64,000 bases of DNA from Sanguinoderma infundibulare (GCA_032821775.1 JAVLRN010000005.1:2542001-2606000), one strand, 5' to 3'; numbered from the stretch's first letter, positions 1-11,939 are shown. Numbers and translations: made by a program. The notes: generated from the sequence alone by a model not told the origin.

Positions 1-97
1 AGAAGGCACCCTCCACTTCAATCAGACGTCCCTATTCCAGCATCTCTCTCCAAAAGGACATAAAAAGGATCAAGCAAAACTGGATAAAATTCCAGGT

Positions 98-2450
98 GTG
101 CTTAGCAGCAAACGGGTATGTGCTGTCACTTGGCCTGATGTTGAGAAGGCTCTTTGGCTCTGGGTAAAGCATATAGAGATGAAGGAGAAGAGTGTTACTG
201 GTCTCATACTCTCAGTAAAGCATCAGAATCTCGAGCATCAGACGGAGGTGCCTGAGGCAGAGAGGATGAAATCAGATGGATGAATTTGAAAGTTTTGCAA
301 GGCATGAGTTATCTGGATGTTTTAAGCCTATCTGCTGGCATTTTAATAGCCTAAATATCTCAGGTACAATATCAGGGAATATCGGCAGCACAGAGAGGTA
401 GGTTCCATTGATGTTGCAGGTGTGGAGAAGGAAAGAGAGAGAGTTCAGGCAATCAATGCACAGTATGTGGCCCAGGATGTGTTCAATTTCAATGAGAGTG
501 GGCTGTTTTCCTTGTGAGTAAATCTGAAAGCATGTCCAAAAGAAGGCTGAGATTATTGGACTTTAGTGCACCACCTGACTGTAGCCTTTTAACTTATTAG
601 ATGTTAGAAAAGAAGCAGAGCAAGAAGCAGATTACAGTCGCATTCATGTGCAATTTCACAGGGACAGAGAAGTGTTCAATCTTCTATATTGAAAATGCAA
701 AGCAGCCCCGATGCTTTGGAAAAATATCAACTGACCAGGGCTTCTATTACTGACACAATAAGAAAGCTTGGATGACATGTGTTCTTTTCAAGGAGTCTGT
801 TTATGTCCAACTCTTATTACCAAGCATTATCTCACCAATTGGATCACAGATTTATCAAGGCTGAAGACTCTCATTTCCGACAATAGAACTGAAACATCCT
901 GCTCTGACTCGATAATTTCTCAGGACATTTCATTTCATACATTCCGACCAACATTCGCCTCGAGTTTTTCAAACTAAACATGACATCATTCATCCAGCCT
1001 CTTGATGCAGGCATCATTCACTGCTTCAAGGTCAACTACCGTAAGGCCTTCTATATTCATGCAATTCAGATGAACAATGCAAGGAAGGATGATGTGTATT
1101 GGATTGACTTGCTTGAGGTGATGATGCTGGTGAAGGATGCATGGGTACAGGTCACTGCAGATACAATCTAGAACAGCTGGAAGAAGGCAATCCCCACATG
1201 CAACATGTAAGTGTTTATCAAATCTATGTTGCATATAAAATATATAATTCTGAAACACAGTACAGGTCCTATTGTTACTCTACAGGATGGTGGTGCATGG
1301 CAGATCATACTTGACTTCACCGCTGGCAAAGTCAGAACTCTGCCAGATGTAAAATCAAAACTTAAGGTTTATCTGGGTCCACAGTTCAACTTCAATGACT
1401 GAAAGCCAGCCATTGATGCTGTGATGAGGGCAGCAGAGGATGATAATGGGACTGGAATTGTTGCTGTGGAGGGTCTGCATAAAGTGACACTAGAGGGCAA
1501 AACACATACCATTTATCCTCCACCCTGCAGTGTAAGGCTGAGCATAGGTCCAGGTTATGTCACAGGTAACCTAGACCTGACCTGCAGAATTGCCTATAGG
1601 TTAATAACTTGTAGGTTCAGATACCTACATCATGAATCAGCTGTAAATCTGAATCAGCCATTTTATAAGATATCACAGGTTAGATTTTAGATCACCTGCA
1701 AAGTGACCTGTATTTTTGTTTATCTATAAATATTAATAGGCTTTTTAACATCTTTTTTCACTATTTCTAGTCTGTTTGAAACAATTTGGTAAAATCAATA
1801 ATGTTACCTATGATTTATAGGTCTTTGATTTGTAAGTTTAGATTAAAAATTGATTTGATTCATACAGTTCCCAATCAAAGTCTCAAAAGCTGACAAACTC
1901 ACAGGTTCAGATCTGAATCAACTATAGGTTAACCTATGCTCAGCCTTACTGCAGTGCACTCAAGCTTTTATCTCATTCTTTCAACCAAACTGACCATCCT
2001 GAATTGATAGGTATCCCAGAGGTGGAATGTGTGAAGAAGGAGATGATGGAGGAGGTCATCAAGTTACAAAGGCAGAGGAAGCTTGATGGCACCCAACCAA
2101 CCGTAGAGGAGCTCTTCAATCCAGCAGAGGAGCAGGAGATTGAAGAGAGCCAGTTTCGGTTTTCAGGTGGAGACAAAGAGATAATAGCAGCAGCACAGCA
2201 GATGATAGCAGAGGAGAAAGGGAGGGGGGCGCAGACAGTGATGACAAGGAAGACAAGTCTCCACCGCCACCAGAGATCTCACTCAAGGAGGGACTGGTGT
2301 TGTGTGAGAAGATGAAGCAGCTCTGTCTTCAGCATGCTGCTTTGGAAGAGACAGTGGAAGGGTCAAGGCTCCAGGCAGAGGTCCAGAGGTTCTAAGAGTA
2401 TTTGTGGAAGCAGAAGTTTATGGATGTTTGTCAGGTGATGTTGGACAAGT
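98..2450 (+). pseudogene. Tigger-like (DDE_1) transposase pseudogene
   Basis: Reading frames scattered over this stretch match the order of a CENP-B/pogo-type transposase: a DNA-binding part (98-300), then IREYRQHREVGSIDVAGVEK (from about 373), FNFNESGLF (482-508), PRCFGKISTDQGFYY (about 702-750) and MTSFIQPLDAGII (980-1018), which are hallmark blocks of fungal Tigger-like transposases. The catalytic core is broken. The first acidic residue, D in the family motif FNFDESG, reads N (AAT at 491-493), and there are frameshifts and stops throughout, for example after 1171. The C-terminal acidic region continues at 2004-2230 beyond the nested MITE. The sequence is not functional. The assignment rests on motif order and not on a database search. 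Confidence 0.72.
1533..1948 (-). mobile_element. hAT-type MITE, family 1, copy 1
   Basis: A 416-bp element begins TAAGGCTGAGCATAGG and ends with the inverted form CTCAGCCTTA. It is flanked by a perfect 8-bp target duplication CTGCAGTG (1525-1532 and 1949-1956). An 8-bp duplication is diagnostic of the hAT superfamily. There is no coding capacity. Two sister copies lie at 38636-39052 and 39469-39880 in the opposite orientation. It interrupts the Tigger transposase relic. Confidence 0.9.
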
Positions 2451-2605
2451 GGGTTGATCAATAAGTGCTAATAGTCATGTCTTTGCTAGTGTAATGTGAT
2501 GTCACTCATGTCACAAAATGTGACCAATCTCTTGTTGCATACGATCTGATAATATATACAACAATAGGGGGACCAACTGTATGCATTATGAGATAGTGTA
2601 CTGTA

Positions 2606-4020
2606 CTGCAACTTCTTCCACTACCTGTACTGTCGAGAGTCCAACACTTCTTCAACTTCATACTTCTCCTCTCCTTCTACTTCTATTGGGGCAGGCTCAG
2701 GTGGGTGTTGACTGAGGAGCTAACTTTCTTTGTGTAATAAGAGTAGAGAGACATGGAACACTGGATGGATTATAAGGTCCTTGGAGAGCTTCAGCTCATA
2801 TGCTAAGTTCTCTACTTTGTGAACTACCAGGTATGGTCTTGTGTACTGGTCCACCAGTTTTCTTGAGACTCCTGGTATTCTAAAGTTTCTTATGTCAAGC
2901 CACACCTTTTGCCCTTCCTTGAACTCTGAAGCTTTATGAATGTACTTGTTGAAGTACTTCTTCATCTGCACAGCTAATAGAGTCAACACCACTATTGAAT
3001 CCTCTTTTACCTGCCTTAACACTTTATGATGCTCATCCACTGTGAGGACAGTAGTGGGCAGCATGGGGATATAAAACTGGGGTTTGAAGCCATACATGAG
3101 GTAGAATAGTGAGAGTACCCTATGGATGAGTGTATATGCGAGTTGAATGTAAATTCTGTGATGAAATCCATTTCACCCAGTTATTACATCACCTTGCACA
3201 AAACATTCTCAGGTATGTTTCAATCTTCTGATTTCACTGCTCTGACTGTCCATCTGTCTGTGGGTGATATGCTGTGGACAATGCACTTTTGATGCCTAGA
3301 CTTTTGAGAACAGCACAGAACAAGTTACTCAAAAACTGGGGTTCACAATCTGAAATGATCTTTCATAGTAGTCCATAAAGACAGAATTGTTCTTGAATGA
3401 AGTTGTCTGCTGTACCCTCAGAGTCGATCTCTTCTGTGCAGAGAATTAAGTGAATCAACTTTTCATGCCAGTCAGTGATCAGCCATAGTGCATTATACTC
3501 TCCCACTTTAGGCAGTCCAATGATAAAGTTGCAGGTCACTACTTGTCCATGACCATCAGGGATTTCATTCAGTTGGAGGGGACCTTGTAGTTTAGCATGT
3601 GAGGCTTTGCCATGGCAACAAGTGTCACAGATCTCAGCATACTCTTTAATGAACTTAATCATCCCTGGCCACCAGTAGTTACATGTGACTAACTCTACCA
3701 TCTTTCACTGCCCAGGATGTCCAGCCAGTGGGAGGTTATAATGGATGTATACAATCTTAGTTCATAGTTTGTCATCTTTTGAAATAGAGACCTTTCCTCA
3801 ATACAGGAGTAGTCCCTGTTCGATGTTTCAATCAATGAGGTCACTCTGAAGATGTGCTGGTTCAAGACTGTCAATTTTTTGCATCACTTCCACTACCTTC
3901 TGCTTGCACTTTCTGCATTCATAGATACACTTGAGTAAGGCCTTCTCTGGCACCACTGACAGATGTCCCCTCTTTCTTGCAAGGATTTTAAAGTGATCAG
4001 ATTGCAACATAACTCAGTTC
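2606..4020 (-). pseudogene. G1 integrase and chromodomain, broken
   Basis: The minus strand reads an H2C2-type region (YWWPGMIKFIKEYAEICDTC near 3690-3640), an integrase core (TCNFIIGLPKVGEYNALWLITD near 3540-3475, and KIISDCEPQFLSNLF then STAYHPQTDGQSEQ near 3360-3230), and the C-terminal part ending in HPVFHVSLLLLHKES (2765-2720). A chromodomain begins with EGEEKYEVEEVLDSRQYR (about 2675-2620) and stops at the Tigger insertion. The family core motif with the second acidic residue (ISDxxPQF) is visible. Several stops make this a pseudogene. The chromodomain would direct integration toward marked chromatin in a live element; here it is truncated. Confidence 0.78.
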
Positions 4021-6730
4021 AGGTTATCACCTGTGTCTTTCTTCTGGTGATCAGGATGATGTAACAGTGCATCTGCTCTATTATTGGATACACTGGGTTT
4101 ATAGGAGATGACAAAGTTGAACTGTGACAGATAGAGGGTTCATCATGCTTACCTCTGTGTAAGGTTCTGCACTGTGGTTCAGTATTTGAGGTTTTTGTGA
4201 TCTGACTGGATCTTAAACTTGTTTGGTAAACTCTTTAAGTAGTGGTGCCATACTTTCAAAGCATGGATAATCATGAGCATCTCTGCATCATAGATTTCAT
4301 AGTTGTGTTCTGCATTGTTCACTCAAAGTGAAAAGTGACTGGATGTCATTTGTTGTCTCACCCTTCTGAGCCAAGACTGCACCCATTGCAAACCCAGAGG
4401 TATCAACCTTGACTCTGGTTTGGCAGTCAGGGTCATACATGCTCAGTATAGGGTTTTTGAAAATTGATGTTCAAGCTCATCAAAGGCAGCCTGCTCCTCC
4501 TCACTCCATTGCCAAGGGGCATTACTAGTGAGACTGTCCAGGGGTTTATAGATTGCACTAAAGTCTTTTATGAACCATTGATAGAAGTTTACAAAACTGC
4601 AGAACTTTTAGACATCTGATGCATTTTTAGGGACTGGCCACTCAGCAATACCCTTAACCTTCACCAGATTCATCTCTATGTAGTTCTTCAAGACAAATAT
4701 GCCTAGATACTCAACCTTAGGTTGCTCAAACTCACACTTCTCTGGCTTGCAGAACAAGTTATATTCCTGCAGATACTTCAGACCCTCACACACCAAGGCT
4801 TGGTGCTCTTTTAAATCATTAGAGAAGATAAAGATGTTGTCAAAGTAGATCATCACCTTTCCTTCAACTATGAGGTCCTTGAAGATTGAGATATGCACAA
4901 ACTACCTAATAGAAATACTACTAGATAAGATGCACCTGAAGTAATCAGACCAGGCTTTAGGTCAGATATTCCTGCAGGTGTTTGTGATAGTGATCAGAGA
5001 TATGGGGGATGATAGGTAAGGGTGAGGTATGGAAGAGGATAATAGAGAGCAAGCCTGTCAGAGGCTTTCTGACTCTCAGAGGGGAACTTAACTATTGTGC
5101 ACAGTTGCACCAGGAGCACCTGTCAGAGGTGGAACACAGTTCTGGGGGGGAAACTGAATTGTCATTTTGGAAGACCCAGCTGAGGTCCTTATATACTAGT
5201 GGCTATCTATAATCAAATATAAATAAACAGGCTATTATGCTATTGTGCTAAGTCTGGACAATAGGCTATAGACACAATACTGTATCTAAAAATAGCACAA
5301 TACTGTTAAAGTGCTCATTGTCCTTGGACAATAAGTATATGCAAACTGTGAAAAATAATCCTATGGACAATAAGGGAGTAAGCAGTCCATCAACCAGCAT
5401 GGGAAATAACATGTCTATACAATGAAATATGCACAATCATTATGCTATATACCTGAGAATACTCTGAAATACAATAGGCCAGGATAAAAGTCATCCTCAA
5501 ACACTTAAGTATGAGGAATAATAGGTCAAAGTCTGTGGTGTGAAAATGCTCAAAGAATAAAAGGATAGAGTATAATAGTCATTTTCAAATAACAATAAAG
5601 TCATATCACACAAAGAGAAAAAAAACCAATGCTGACTGAGCATGTGTACAGTAATGTGTATCAGTCATCATGCTTGAACCTTAGTCAGCCTTTTTCAGGT
5701 CACGTGCCAAAAACCAAGTCATTTGTACACCATAGCGAATGAATAGAGAGTACAGGTAGAGTCCACACTAAATTGTGTTATGCCTGACATGCATTCTGCA
5801 CCTTGAGCTCCCACCTTTCTCTCCAAATCCTTCCTGGACTGACTCCCTGTCCTCTCTTCACCCTGGCAGCTCTCTGAACCTAAAGATAGGCTCTTTAGAG
5901 TCAAGGTAGTTTCAGTGCTGAACCAGCTCTCCTGCCAGCCTGTATCTGTCCAACAGATTAGTCATACACCACATATGACAAGATGTCATTCATGTATGCA
6001 GAGAATGTGCTAGGCAAGTTCATAAGCCCAAAGTATATCACATTTGGCTCATACAACCCTTGGTTGGTCACAAATGCAGCCTTCTACTTGTCACTGGTTT
6101 TAATTCATATATTGTTATACCCTCATCAAATATCAAGCTTATTAAAGTATTTAACCTTTTTGAGTCAATTTACAAGTTCTGACACCAATGGCAGTGGGCA
6201 TTGGTTCTTAACAGTGATTACATTAAGTCTCTGATAGTCCTGTACAGGGCATAGACTATCATCCTTCTTTTTGACAAAGAAGAACAGTGAGGACATTAGT
6301 GACTTCAACTTATAAATGTATCCTTTGGCCAAGTTCTCAGCAAGAAACTTGTCAAGCTCAGCTTGTTTGTTGGATAACAGGAGGTACACCTCAGAGTGAA
6401 ACATCTTTGCCTCAGGCACTAATTCTATAGCATTATCATAAAGACCATAACTTGGTAGATGTTCTGACACCTCTTTTGAGAATATGCTAAAAAATTTATG
6501 ATAGTGCTTTGGCACAATCTCTTCAACAGGGCAAATTTCCTTCTTCTGATATTCTTGTTCTGCAAGCTGTTGAGAGTACGTGAAGCTTGCTGAAACAAAG
6601 AGCTGAGGAGCATTGTGTAGGGTATATCTTTTAGTCCAGACATCAAGAAGAGATTGTTCAGTTTCATTTCACTCCTTGGAATCTGATGACAGAGGCTGAT
6701 TGTCTTCATTTAGGCACTCCTCGATCATTA
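4021..6730 (-). pseudogene. G1 reverse transcriptase and RNase H, split by a solo LTR
   Basis: On the minus strand the upstream half (6515-5981) shows AENLAKGYIYKLKSLMSS, a KKKDDSLCPVQDYQRLN block matching the RT palm, and GLYEPNVIYFGLMNLPSTF before AYMNDIL. The downstream half (4886-4608) continues with KDLIVEGKVMIYFDNIFIFS and ends with EWPVPKNASDV. RNase H pieces follow to about 4100. The RT active-site box reads YFDN where the family has YxDD, the second aspartate being AAC on the minus strand (plus-strand gtt at 4836-4838). The 1.1-kb solo LTR sits between the two halves. Frameshifts are frequent, so no full-length product is possible. Confidence 0.78.
4887..5980 (-). mobile_element. Solo LTR inserted in G1 reverse transcriptase
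   Basis: The segment begins TGAGATATG and ends CATATGACA, is flanked by AGAT on both sides (4883-4886 and 5981-5984, extended to AAGAT if the last A is shared), and separates two halves of one RT domain. These are the marks of a solo LTR of about 1.09 kb. A minus-strand TATA-like box (TATATAAGG, plus-strand positions about 5189-5197) suggests minus orientation with U3 on the right. No protein-coding signal is evident. Family membership is unknown. The G1 5' region (about 9380) and the solo LTR at 53311 have a similar TATATAA arrangement. Confidence 0.6.
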
Positions 6731-7210
6731 CAGCTGCATACACTTGACCAACCTTCTTAATCTTCCTTACCTGCTTAGGACTTCAATGTGCCATAGGCCA
6801 TATCCCTGTATCATGCATTTCAATTTTAGCAGGCTCAGAGGCCTTCCAGTTAACCAGGGCAGCTGGACATGTATCTGGACACTTTGACAGACACAGCAAA
6901 TTATGCTCCCAGTCTATTTCAGGATTGTGTTTGCATAGCCAGTCTAGTCTAATGATCACATTCTCCTCTTTTATATCCATCACTACAAACACCACCTTCT
7001 CCCAGTGGTCACTAATCACCATGTCTAACACAGCAACCTCTGTGACCATACCATCATGATTCTCTGTCCTGTCAATGTTGTATAGTGAAGTTGGCTTCAC
7101 CAACTTTTTTGTGGTTATGCAGTTCTGCTCAATGAACCATCAATAAAGAAACTTTATAGTTGCTCCACAGTCAATCATAGCCACCATGTCCTTTTACCGC
7201 TGCTTGCTGA
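6731..7210 (-). pseudogene. G1 aspartic protease, degraded
   Basis: On the minus strand the frame reads MIDCGATIKF (about 7185-7155), the counterpart of the retroviral-type protease motif DSGAT, followed by a beta-rich stretch ending in DIKEENVIIRLDWLCKHNPE (about 6985-6925), the typical xILGxxWLxxxNP block of gypsy proteases. Here the catalytic aspartate is kept, but the following S is C and a stop separates the two parts. It lies between the gag and RT regions as expected. Confidence 0.7.
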
Positions 7211-7439
7211 TAAGTCACACTGGGATATGGAAGTGCTGTTCATTGTGATTGACTTCATAAATAGATGAGGACCCCAGTACAGTATAATGACTATTGGTAT
7301 AAGAGCCAGCACACACAGTATCCAATGCAGCTCAAATCAAAAACTCTTTTCCTTCTTCACTATCACCATCATGGTGATCCTTTCCTGAAGGTTCTTAAGC
7401 TGCACCTGCAAGGCAGCCAGGGGGTCCTTTAAGAACAAC

Positions 7440-8170
7440 AATACAACCTTCTGCTTATCTTTCTTGAGAAACCTGCAGTTGACCTCACGATGTCCTTTCT
7501 TACCACAGTTTCAGCAGTTTCTCTGGATGGGGCTAGTCACTGCCACCTTCTACCCACATCTCTTAAAGAACTTGGAACATTCCTTGTCCTTTATGGTAAG
7601 TCACTGGTTGAGTGACAAGGCCATGCTCTGCATCCTTGTAAGGGTAAAGATGTTGTGGGCAGTGATAGCAAACTCATCTTTGAGTTTGAAGGGCAGGCCA
7701 GAGCAGTACTATTTGTGCTTGTCCTCATCAGAGAACTTGGTGCAGGCAGTGAGGGCATTGAACTGGGCAGTGTACTCTTTGACAGTGCTGATATGGTGCA
7801 AGGTCTTGCACAGCTTGACTAGAGTAGCAATTGTGTCCTGCTCATTGTTGGCTGCACAAAAGTGGGCCTTGAACTCTACTTGAAAGGTGGCCACATCCAC
7901 TCAAGGGGCGTCTGAGGTGGCCTCGATGAGAAAGGGGTTCACTCAGCTAGCAGCATCCTCAGTGAGGTGATTGAGAATTGCCATTCAGATGTACAGTGCA
8001 TCAGTGTTCAGATCCATGTGGATCTTGTGGTAGACCTTTGCACTGCTGACAAATGTGAGACCCTTCTGTGCTTCTTTGCCATTGTACTCTCAGAGAGTGA
8101 CAGCATTGAAGAGTTTAGAGAGATCAAAGGTGGAGATGGTAGCAGTCATAGCAGTTGCAGTAAGTAGGGG
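7440..8170 (-). pseudogene. G1 gag with zinc knuckle, degraded
   Basis: Minus-strand frame 7900-7709 reads a retrotransposon gag core (EFKAHFCAANNEQDTIATLV, then VKEYTAQFNALTACTKFSDE) typical of gypsy Gag. Downstream, near 7525-7480, a CCHC zinc knuckle is visible as NCGKKGHREVNC with its first cysteine followed by a stop codon. Gag would package the element RNA. The segment is broken by several stops and ends in the protease linker. Confidence 0.72.
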
Positions 8171-9530
8171 ATTCAGGTTCAGATTTAGGTTAGGTGGTTA
8201 AGTAACCACTAGTTGCAAGGGGATAGAATTAAAAGTCAGCATCGACACAGGCTTAGTTAACATTTGCTTGATGTGAGGGGGTGAGTTGAGACTGACAACT
8301 CATGGAGTCTGAAAAGAGCTGCTCACCTGCACTTGAGAAAGTGAAGAAGATGATGCAACAGAGGAAGGGGGGTTAGAGACTCTTCACTGTGAATGTCTAG
8401 ACTCTAAACATTCATGAATGAGTCCTAGGGCTGCAGGGAGAGGGACACTTCTGATAGCAGGAGATCCCTTGAAGGTGACCTTCTAATTAGTGGATTGGAA
8501 GGTGGGTCATGATTGAGAAGCAGGGTGTAAGGATGGATTCTTTGCAGTGACTGCTGCAGCTGCTCACTGTGAGAGTCATGTGAGATCTTGGGGTGGAGGA
8601 GGTTGAGCAAAGCATGCTCTGATCTCATCTGATTGGAAGTTGCCTACAGAGGTGGGTACTCAGGGAAAGAAGGCTTTACATTCTTATAGAGTCCACTTGA
8701 TAAAGTTAAGATCTTCATAAGAACATGGTTGTTCCTCACAGACCACCCACTCCTGGAAAACCTCATACTCCCAATGTTCATGCTGGATCTCCTGAGTGTG
8801 AAAAATGTATAGTTTGCCTTCACAAGCCAGGATAACAGTGATAGGGAGAGGCCACTATGCACAATAAAGGGTACAGTAGAAAAAGATAGTTTAAAGTGTC
8901 TATGATTGTACAGAAGCTATGAACTACTACTACTACTATCAATGGGGGACCTTTGCTGATGTGTGCAATTGTGAGCTGCCTTCAGTGACAAGGTCAGAAT
9001 GTGGGGCATGCTGGCAAAAAATGACCAGACCAATAACTGTCTGGACTTTTACAGAGTCATCCAAAAGTTCACAGCACCAACAATGACCATATATGTAAGA
9101 AAGTTAAGTAAAAGGGTAGATAATGTGTGCAGCCTTCTAAGAGAATGTGGAGATGCAGAAGGGAAGTTTTTAACCTAATGTTGCAACTGAACATTGAGCA
9201 AGGATCAGAGATGACTTATGAGGTGGGCAGGAGCATCAACGAGCACTTGTACAGTAAGTAAGACTGGTCAATGGTCAGGACTGGAGACAGGTATATTGAG
9301 TGAGTGTAAATGAGCAAGATATACAGTGAGGCCTACCTGGAGACAAAAGGTCAAAACTGGGTCTCCAGGTAGCAAGTACAGAGGTTTATATACAGTAGCA
9401 TAACAATAGAAACTACTAAACAAAAGGTAACTATAAATATGAGAAACAAGGGAAACAGAACAATAGCACTTTGTACACAATAGTGAAGCTATTATACTAT
9501 CAAACAATAATTTGAGAATGAAAGTTTAGA
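8171..9530 (-). other. Probable 5' leader and LTR remains of G1
   Basis: No convincing gene is visible here. The stretch lies where the 5' untranslated leader and 5' LTR of the minus-strand element G1 should be. It contains an AT-rich TATA-like box on the minus strand (near 9392-9400). LTR boundaries could not be fixed because the matching 3' LTR is not in the window. CpG is almost absent: a hand count of 8161-8760 finds one CG in 600 bases. Confidence 0.4.
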
Positions 9531-9888
9531 TGTTGAATGTGCATAGCCTAGCACAGCATGCCAGCATAGCCGCATATCAGATATCTGCACAGCTGGATAT
9601 CTCATCCATCTGCACAGGCACTGTATAGCCACCATCTACATGATCATCTCATGTGCTGCACTGACCTTCTATCCAGATGTTCCAGCAGTGCATCCTTATA
9701 CTGTATAGCCTTACTAATGCAGTACACTATGTAGTATATATATGGCCCCCATTAATCCTAATATCAGCTCTTCTCACTCTTCTCCTCACTCAAATCTACA
9801 AGCCTCTATCTCTCTCTAGCCAAGTGAGTATATGTGCACCACTGCATGTAATGCTATCTGTGTTGGGCTTCTCCCACCATGCTCAACA
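9531..9888 (+). mobile_element. Ty1/copia 5' LTR (element X)
   Basis: The 358-bp segment begins TGTTGAATG and ends CTCAACA, giving inverted TGTTG/CAACA ends. A TATA box (TATATATGG near 9738-9746) is followed by a pyrimidine-rich stretch typical of fungal copia promoters. Directly after the end lies a primer-binding site matching initiator methionine tRNA. A copia gag follows on the same strand, so this is its 5' LTR. The partner 3' LTR was not found. Confidence 0.62.
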
Positions 9889-9902
9889 AGTTATGAGCTC
9901 TG
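9889..9902 (+). promoter_or_regulatory. Primer-binding site of copia element X
   Basis: AGTTATGAGCTCTG directly follows the LTR end. GTTATGAGC is complementary to the anticodon loop region of initiator tRNA-Met (GCTCATAAC), the primer region known for copia-type elements that use an internal tRNA fragment. Confidence 0.55.
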
Positions 9903-10193
9903 ATTGACATTGTGGACACTGCACTGCTCACTATCGGCTGCAATCTATATGGCACTAGCTCACCTGGCAACCTTTTGTCACTGTTATGGCAGACACTCTG
10001 TAGTTTGAATCTGCTGTGATCATACACTGCCGATCATCCACGATGGTGGCTTGAATGTGGCATGATTGCCTTGACCACTGTCTGCCATACCACAGAGGGG
10101 GAATCTCTGCCAGTATATGCTTGCATTTCCTCTCTTTATCATTATTGATTAGAGTGATGACTAACTAGTCTCTTCCAGTCAGACTTCAAAATC

Positions 10194-11497
10194 TCATTGA
10201 TCATCATGTTGAACAGTCTTACCACCCTTGTTCCAATCCTCACTGAGCCCAACTACCTTGTGTGGGTGCCGAAGATGCAGGCTTTCCTCCAGTCTAACAG
10301 TCACTGAGTCCAGCTGATAACCAAGACTAAGCCAGCCACTAAACAGGACAAGATCAATACCTGGGAGGCAGATGATATTGCCTAAGGCTGAACACAGGTC
10401 ACCTGTAGGTTGACCCTGGACCTGCACCTGTGAGTATCAGGGCCTCAGAGGGCTTGACCTGGACCTGTGCAGGTCTAGACCTGTACTAGCCCATACCCAC
10501 AGATCTTTGACCTGTTACCCATAGGTGTACTTATATAAAGACCTGTACCTATGGATACCTGCAAGATCCACAAATCAAAGCTGTTTTATATAAAATATTC
10601 ACTCAATTTTGTCTGCTATTGAAACAACTATTCAGGTTTAACTTAATCATTATATTTTTAAATATAAATCTAATACTACTGAGATCACTACATACTATGT
10701 GTATCCCTCCTTCATTTTCTGTTGCTGTTTACATCCTCCTGATCTACAATCCACTGCAGAGGGGTGAAGGTAAGTGAGAAGAAGAGGTAGACATATCTGG
10801 AATGCATCAATAAGCACCATATATGCAGTGTGCCATAAGGCTCACTTGTCCAATGTTATGGAAGCTGACAATAAAAATCTCTATGACTATGATAGAATTA
10901 GGGCTATAACATAACTTATATGAGTCAAATCCCAGATCAGGTGCAAGGTTTAAGCACCAGCATAGGCTAGAGGAGGCTGAAGGCAGCACATCTAATCATA
11001 GCCCAATCAAACAATCAGTCTCTGTTGCACTTATTGTGGGCAAATAGATCATACAGACCACTCATTGAAGATATACACACTGCTTATTTTTAAAAAAAAA
11101 AACCCATGGGTAACCTGCAGGTAACTTACAGCCTCAAAACCTCTGACCTGGATCTGTGTCTGACCCATACACCAGGTACCCATATCCACAAAACCCATAC
11201 CCACAGGTCCAGATCCAGGTATATATGGGTATACCTGCAAGGAACCCATACCCATGTTCAGCCTTAATACTACTGCCAGCCAACATTCACCTCTGCATTG
11301 ATGACACTATCAGCACCGTGATTGCATCCAAAGCCACCACCAAAGAGGTATGGGACTATCTCAAGGACACCTATGAAAAGTCTGGCATCTCAGTCATCTA
11401 CTAGGACTTCTGTGCAGCCATGGGCATCACCATCCATAGCAAGTCCAAGCCCATTCCTGCAATGGACAACCTCCATGCTCACTTTCAGATCCTCAAG
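10194..11497 (+). pseudogene. Copia element X gag, interrupted by a hAT-like element
   Basis: The frame before the insertion reads LVPILTEPNYLVWVPKMQAF (about 10230), a typical copia Gag start (LTGPNYxxWxxKMxAxL). After the insertion it continues with LPANIHLCIDDTISTVIASK (about 11276-11335), then KEVWDYLKDTYEKSGISVIY and IPAMDNLHAHFQILKY, i.e. the UBN2/gag-polypeptide region of copia. A hAT-like element (10383-11266) splits the two parts and stop codons break both. At 11498 the frame is cut by an LTR. The same gag segment occurs inverted at 15997-16131 and 16559-16789. Confidence 0.7.
10383..11266 (+). mobile_element. hAT-like non-autonomous element, family 2
   Basis: The element starts TAAGGCTGAACACAGG and ends ATGTTCAGCCTTA, sharing its terminus with the family-1 MITEs but with a different interior (about 884 bp). 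The flanking octamers ATATTGCC (10375-10382) and ATACTACT (11267-11274) match at five of eight positions, and the three mismatches are all transitions, consistent with an aged 8-bp target duplication. The right part is duplicated in inverted orientation at 16790-17437. No transposase is visible. Confidence 0.6.
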
Positions 11498-11924
11498 TAT
11501 TGGCTGCAGTGGGCCCAGGAGTGGTCACAAGGTCTGTATCGAGCTCTGTGAAGTCTATACATTGCAGGGGATGCTAACTACTCACCTGTATTGAGCTCTG
11601 TGAAGTCTAAGGACTAGCAGAGCACGACACAGGCGTCCTAAGGCCACGCTGATCATGTGGGTGTGTAGCATACATGTCCAAACACCTATAGTGCTGAACT
11701 GGTGCCTACATGATGAAAAATGACAGAGATATGCACTAAAGTAAACTAGGAGCTCTAACTAGGCTAGAACTGTGCAGTAATGTAGACAATGCGATAACTA
11801 TGGAAGGAGGGATGCTACAGCTAAGCGAAAATTATGGTAAGTAGGGGAACACGTAAGTAACGACTGGTCCAAGTGGGGACTTGATACGGGCATAAACCCC
11901 ACCGCTAGAGCGGCAACTTCAACA
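10616..11924 (+). repeat. Left arm of a 1.3-kb inverted duplication
   Basis: This segment contains part of a hAT-like element, copia X gag and a 427-bp LTR. It is repeated as the reverse complement at 16132-17437 with only scattered substitutions. Both arms end inward exactly at an LTR end (11924 and 16132) and outward inside the hAT-like element (10616 and 17437). The spacer between them is about 4.2 kb. Confidence 0.88.
11498..11924 (-). repeat. 3' LTR of copia element Y
   Basis: This 427-bp LTR reads TGTTGAAG at its minus-strand start and ends in TATTGGC on the plus strand, where the 24-kb copy shows the intact TGTTGGC end. It is nearly identical to the inverted solo LTR at 16132-16558 and carries an internal near-duplication of about 50 bp (the GAGCTCTGTGAAGTCTA motif occurs twice) that the 5' LTR at 15631 lacks. 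Confidence 0.85.
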
Positions 11925-11934
11925 CTCCCCCCTG
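11925..11934 (-). promoter_or_regulatory. Polypurine tract of copia element Y
   Basis: On the minus strand AGGGGGGAG directly precedes the 3' LTR. A purine run at this place is the plus-strand DNA primer site in LTR retrotransposons. Confidence 0.75.
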
Positions 11935-11939
11935 ACCGG

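Larger units (their letters stand above)
1..2603 (+). mobile_element. Tigger/pogo-type DNA transposon relic, left end outside the window
   Basis: This stretch holds a decayed pogo/Tigger transposase and ends in a terminal inverted repeat. The right terminus (TGCATTATGAGATAGTGTACTG, split here as TGCATTATGAG at 2582-2592 followed by ATAGTGTACTG to 2603) is followed by TA at 2604-2605, the expected target dinucleotide of Tc1/mariner-class elements. The same terminus bounds the MITE at 54745-55235. To the right lies the chromodomain of a gypsy element, whose reading breaks off exactly at this TA, so the transposon jumped into it. A hAT-like MITE (1533-1948) is nested inside. Confidence 0.75.
2606..9530 (-). 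mobile_element. Ty3/gypsy element G1 with chromodomain, minus strand, decayed
   Basis: Read on the minus strand the order is gag (about 8170-7440), protease (about 7200-6760), reverse transcriptase (about 6700-5981 and 4886-4600), RNase H (about 4570-4100), integrase (about 4010-2720) and the start of a chromodomain (2700-2606). This is the canonical Ty3/gypsy order for fungal chromoviruses (Metaviridae-like retrotransposons). The element is split by a solo LTR (4887-5980) and cut on the left by the Tigger relic. Every domain has stops. The 3' LTR must lie outside the window or inside the Tigger insertion flank. A related RNase H fragment occurs at 17960-18640. Confidence 0.8.
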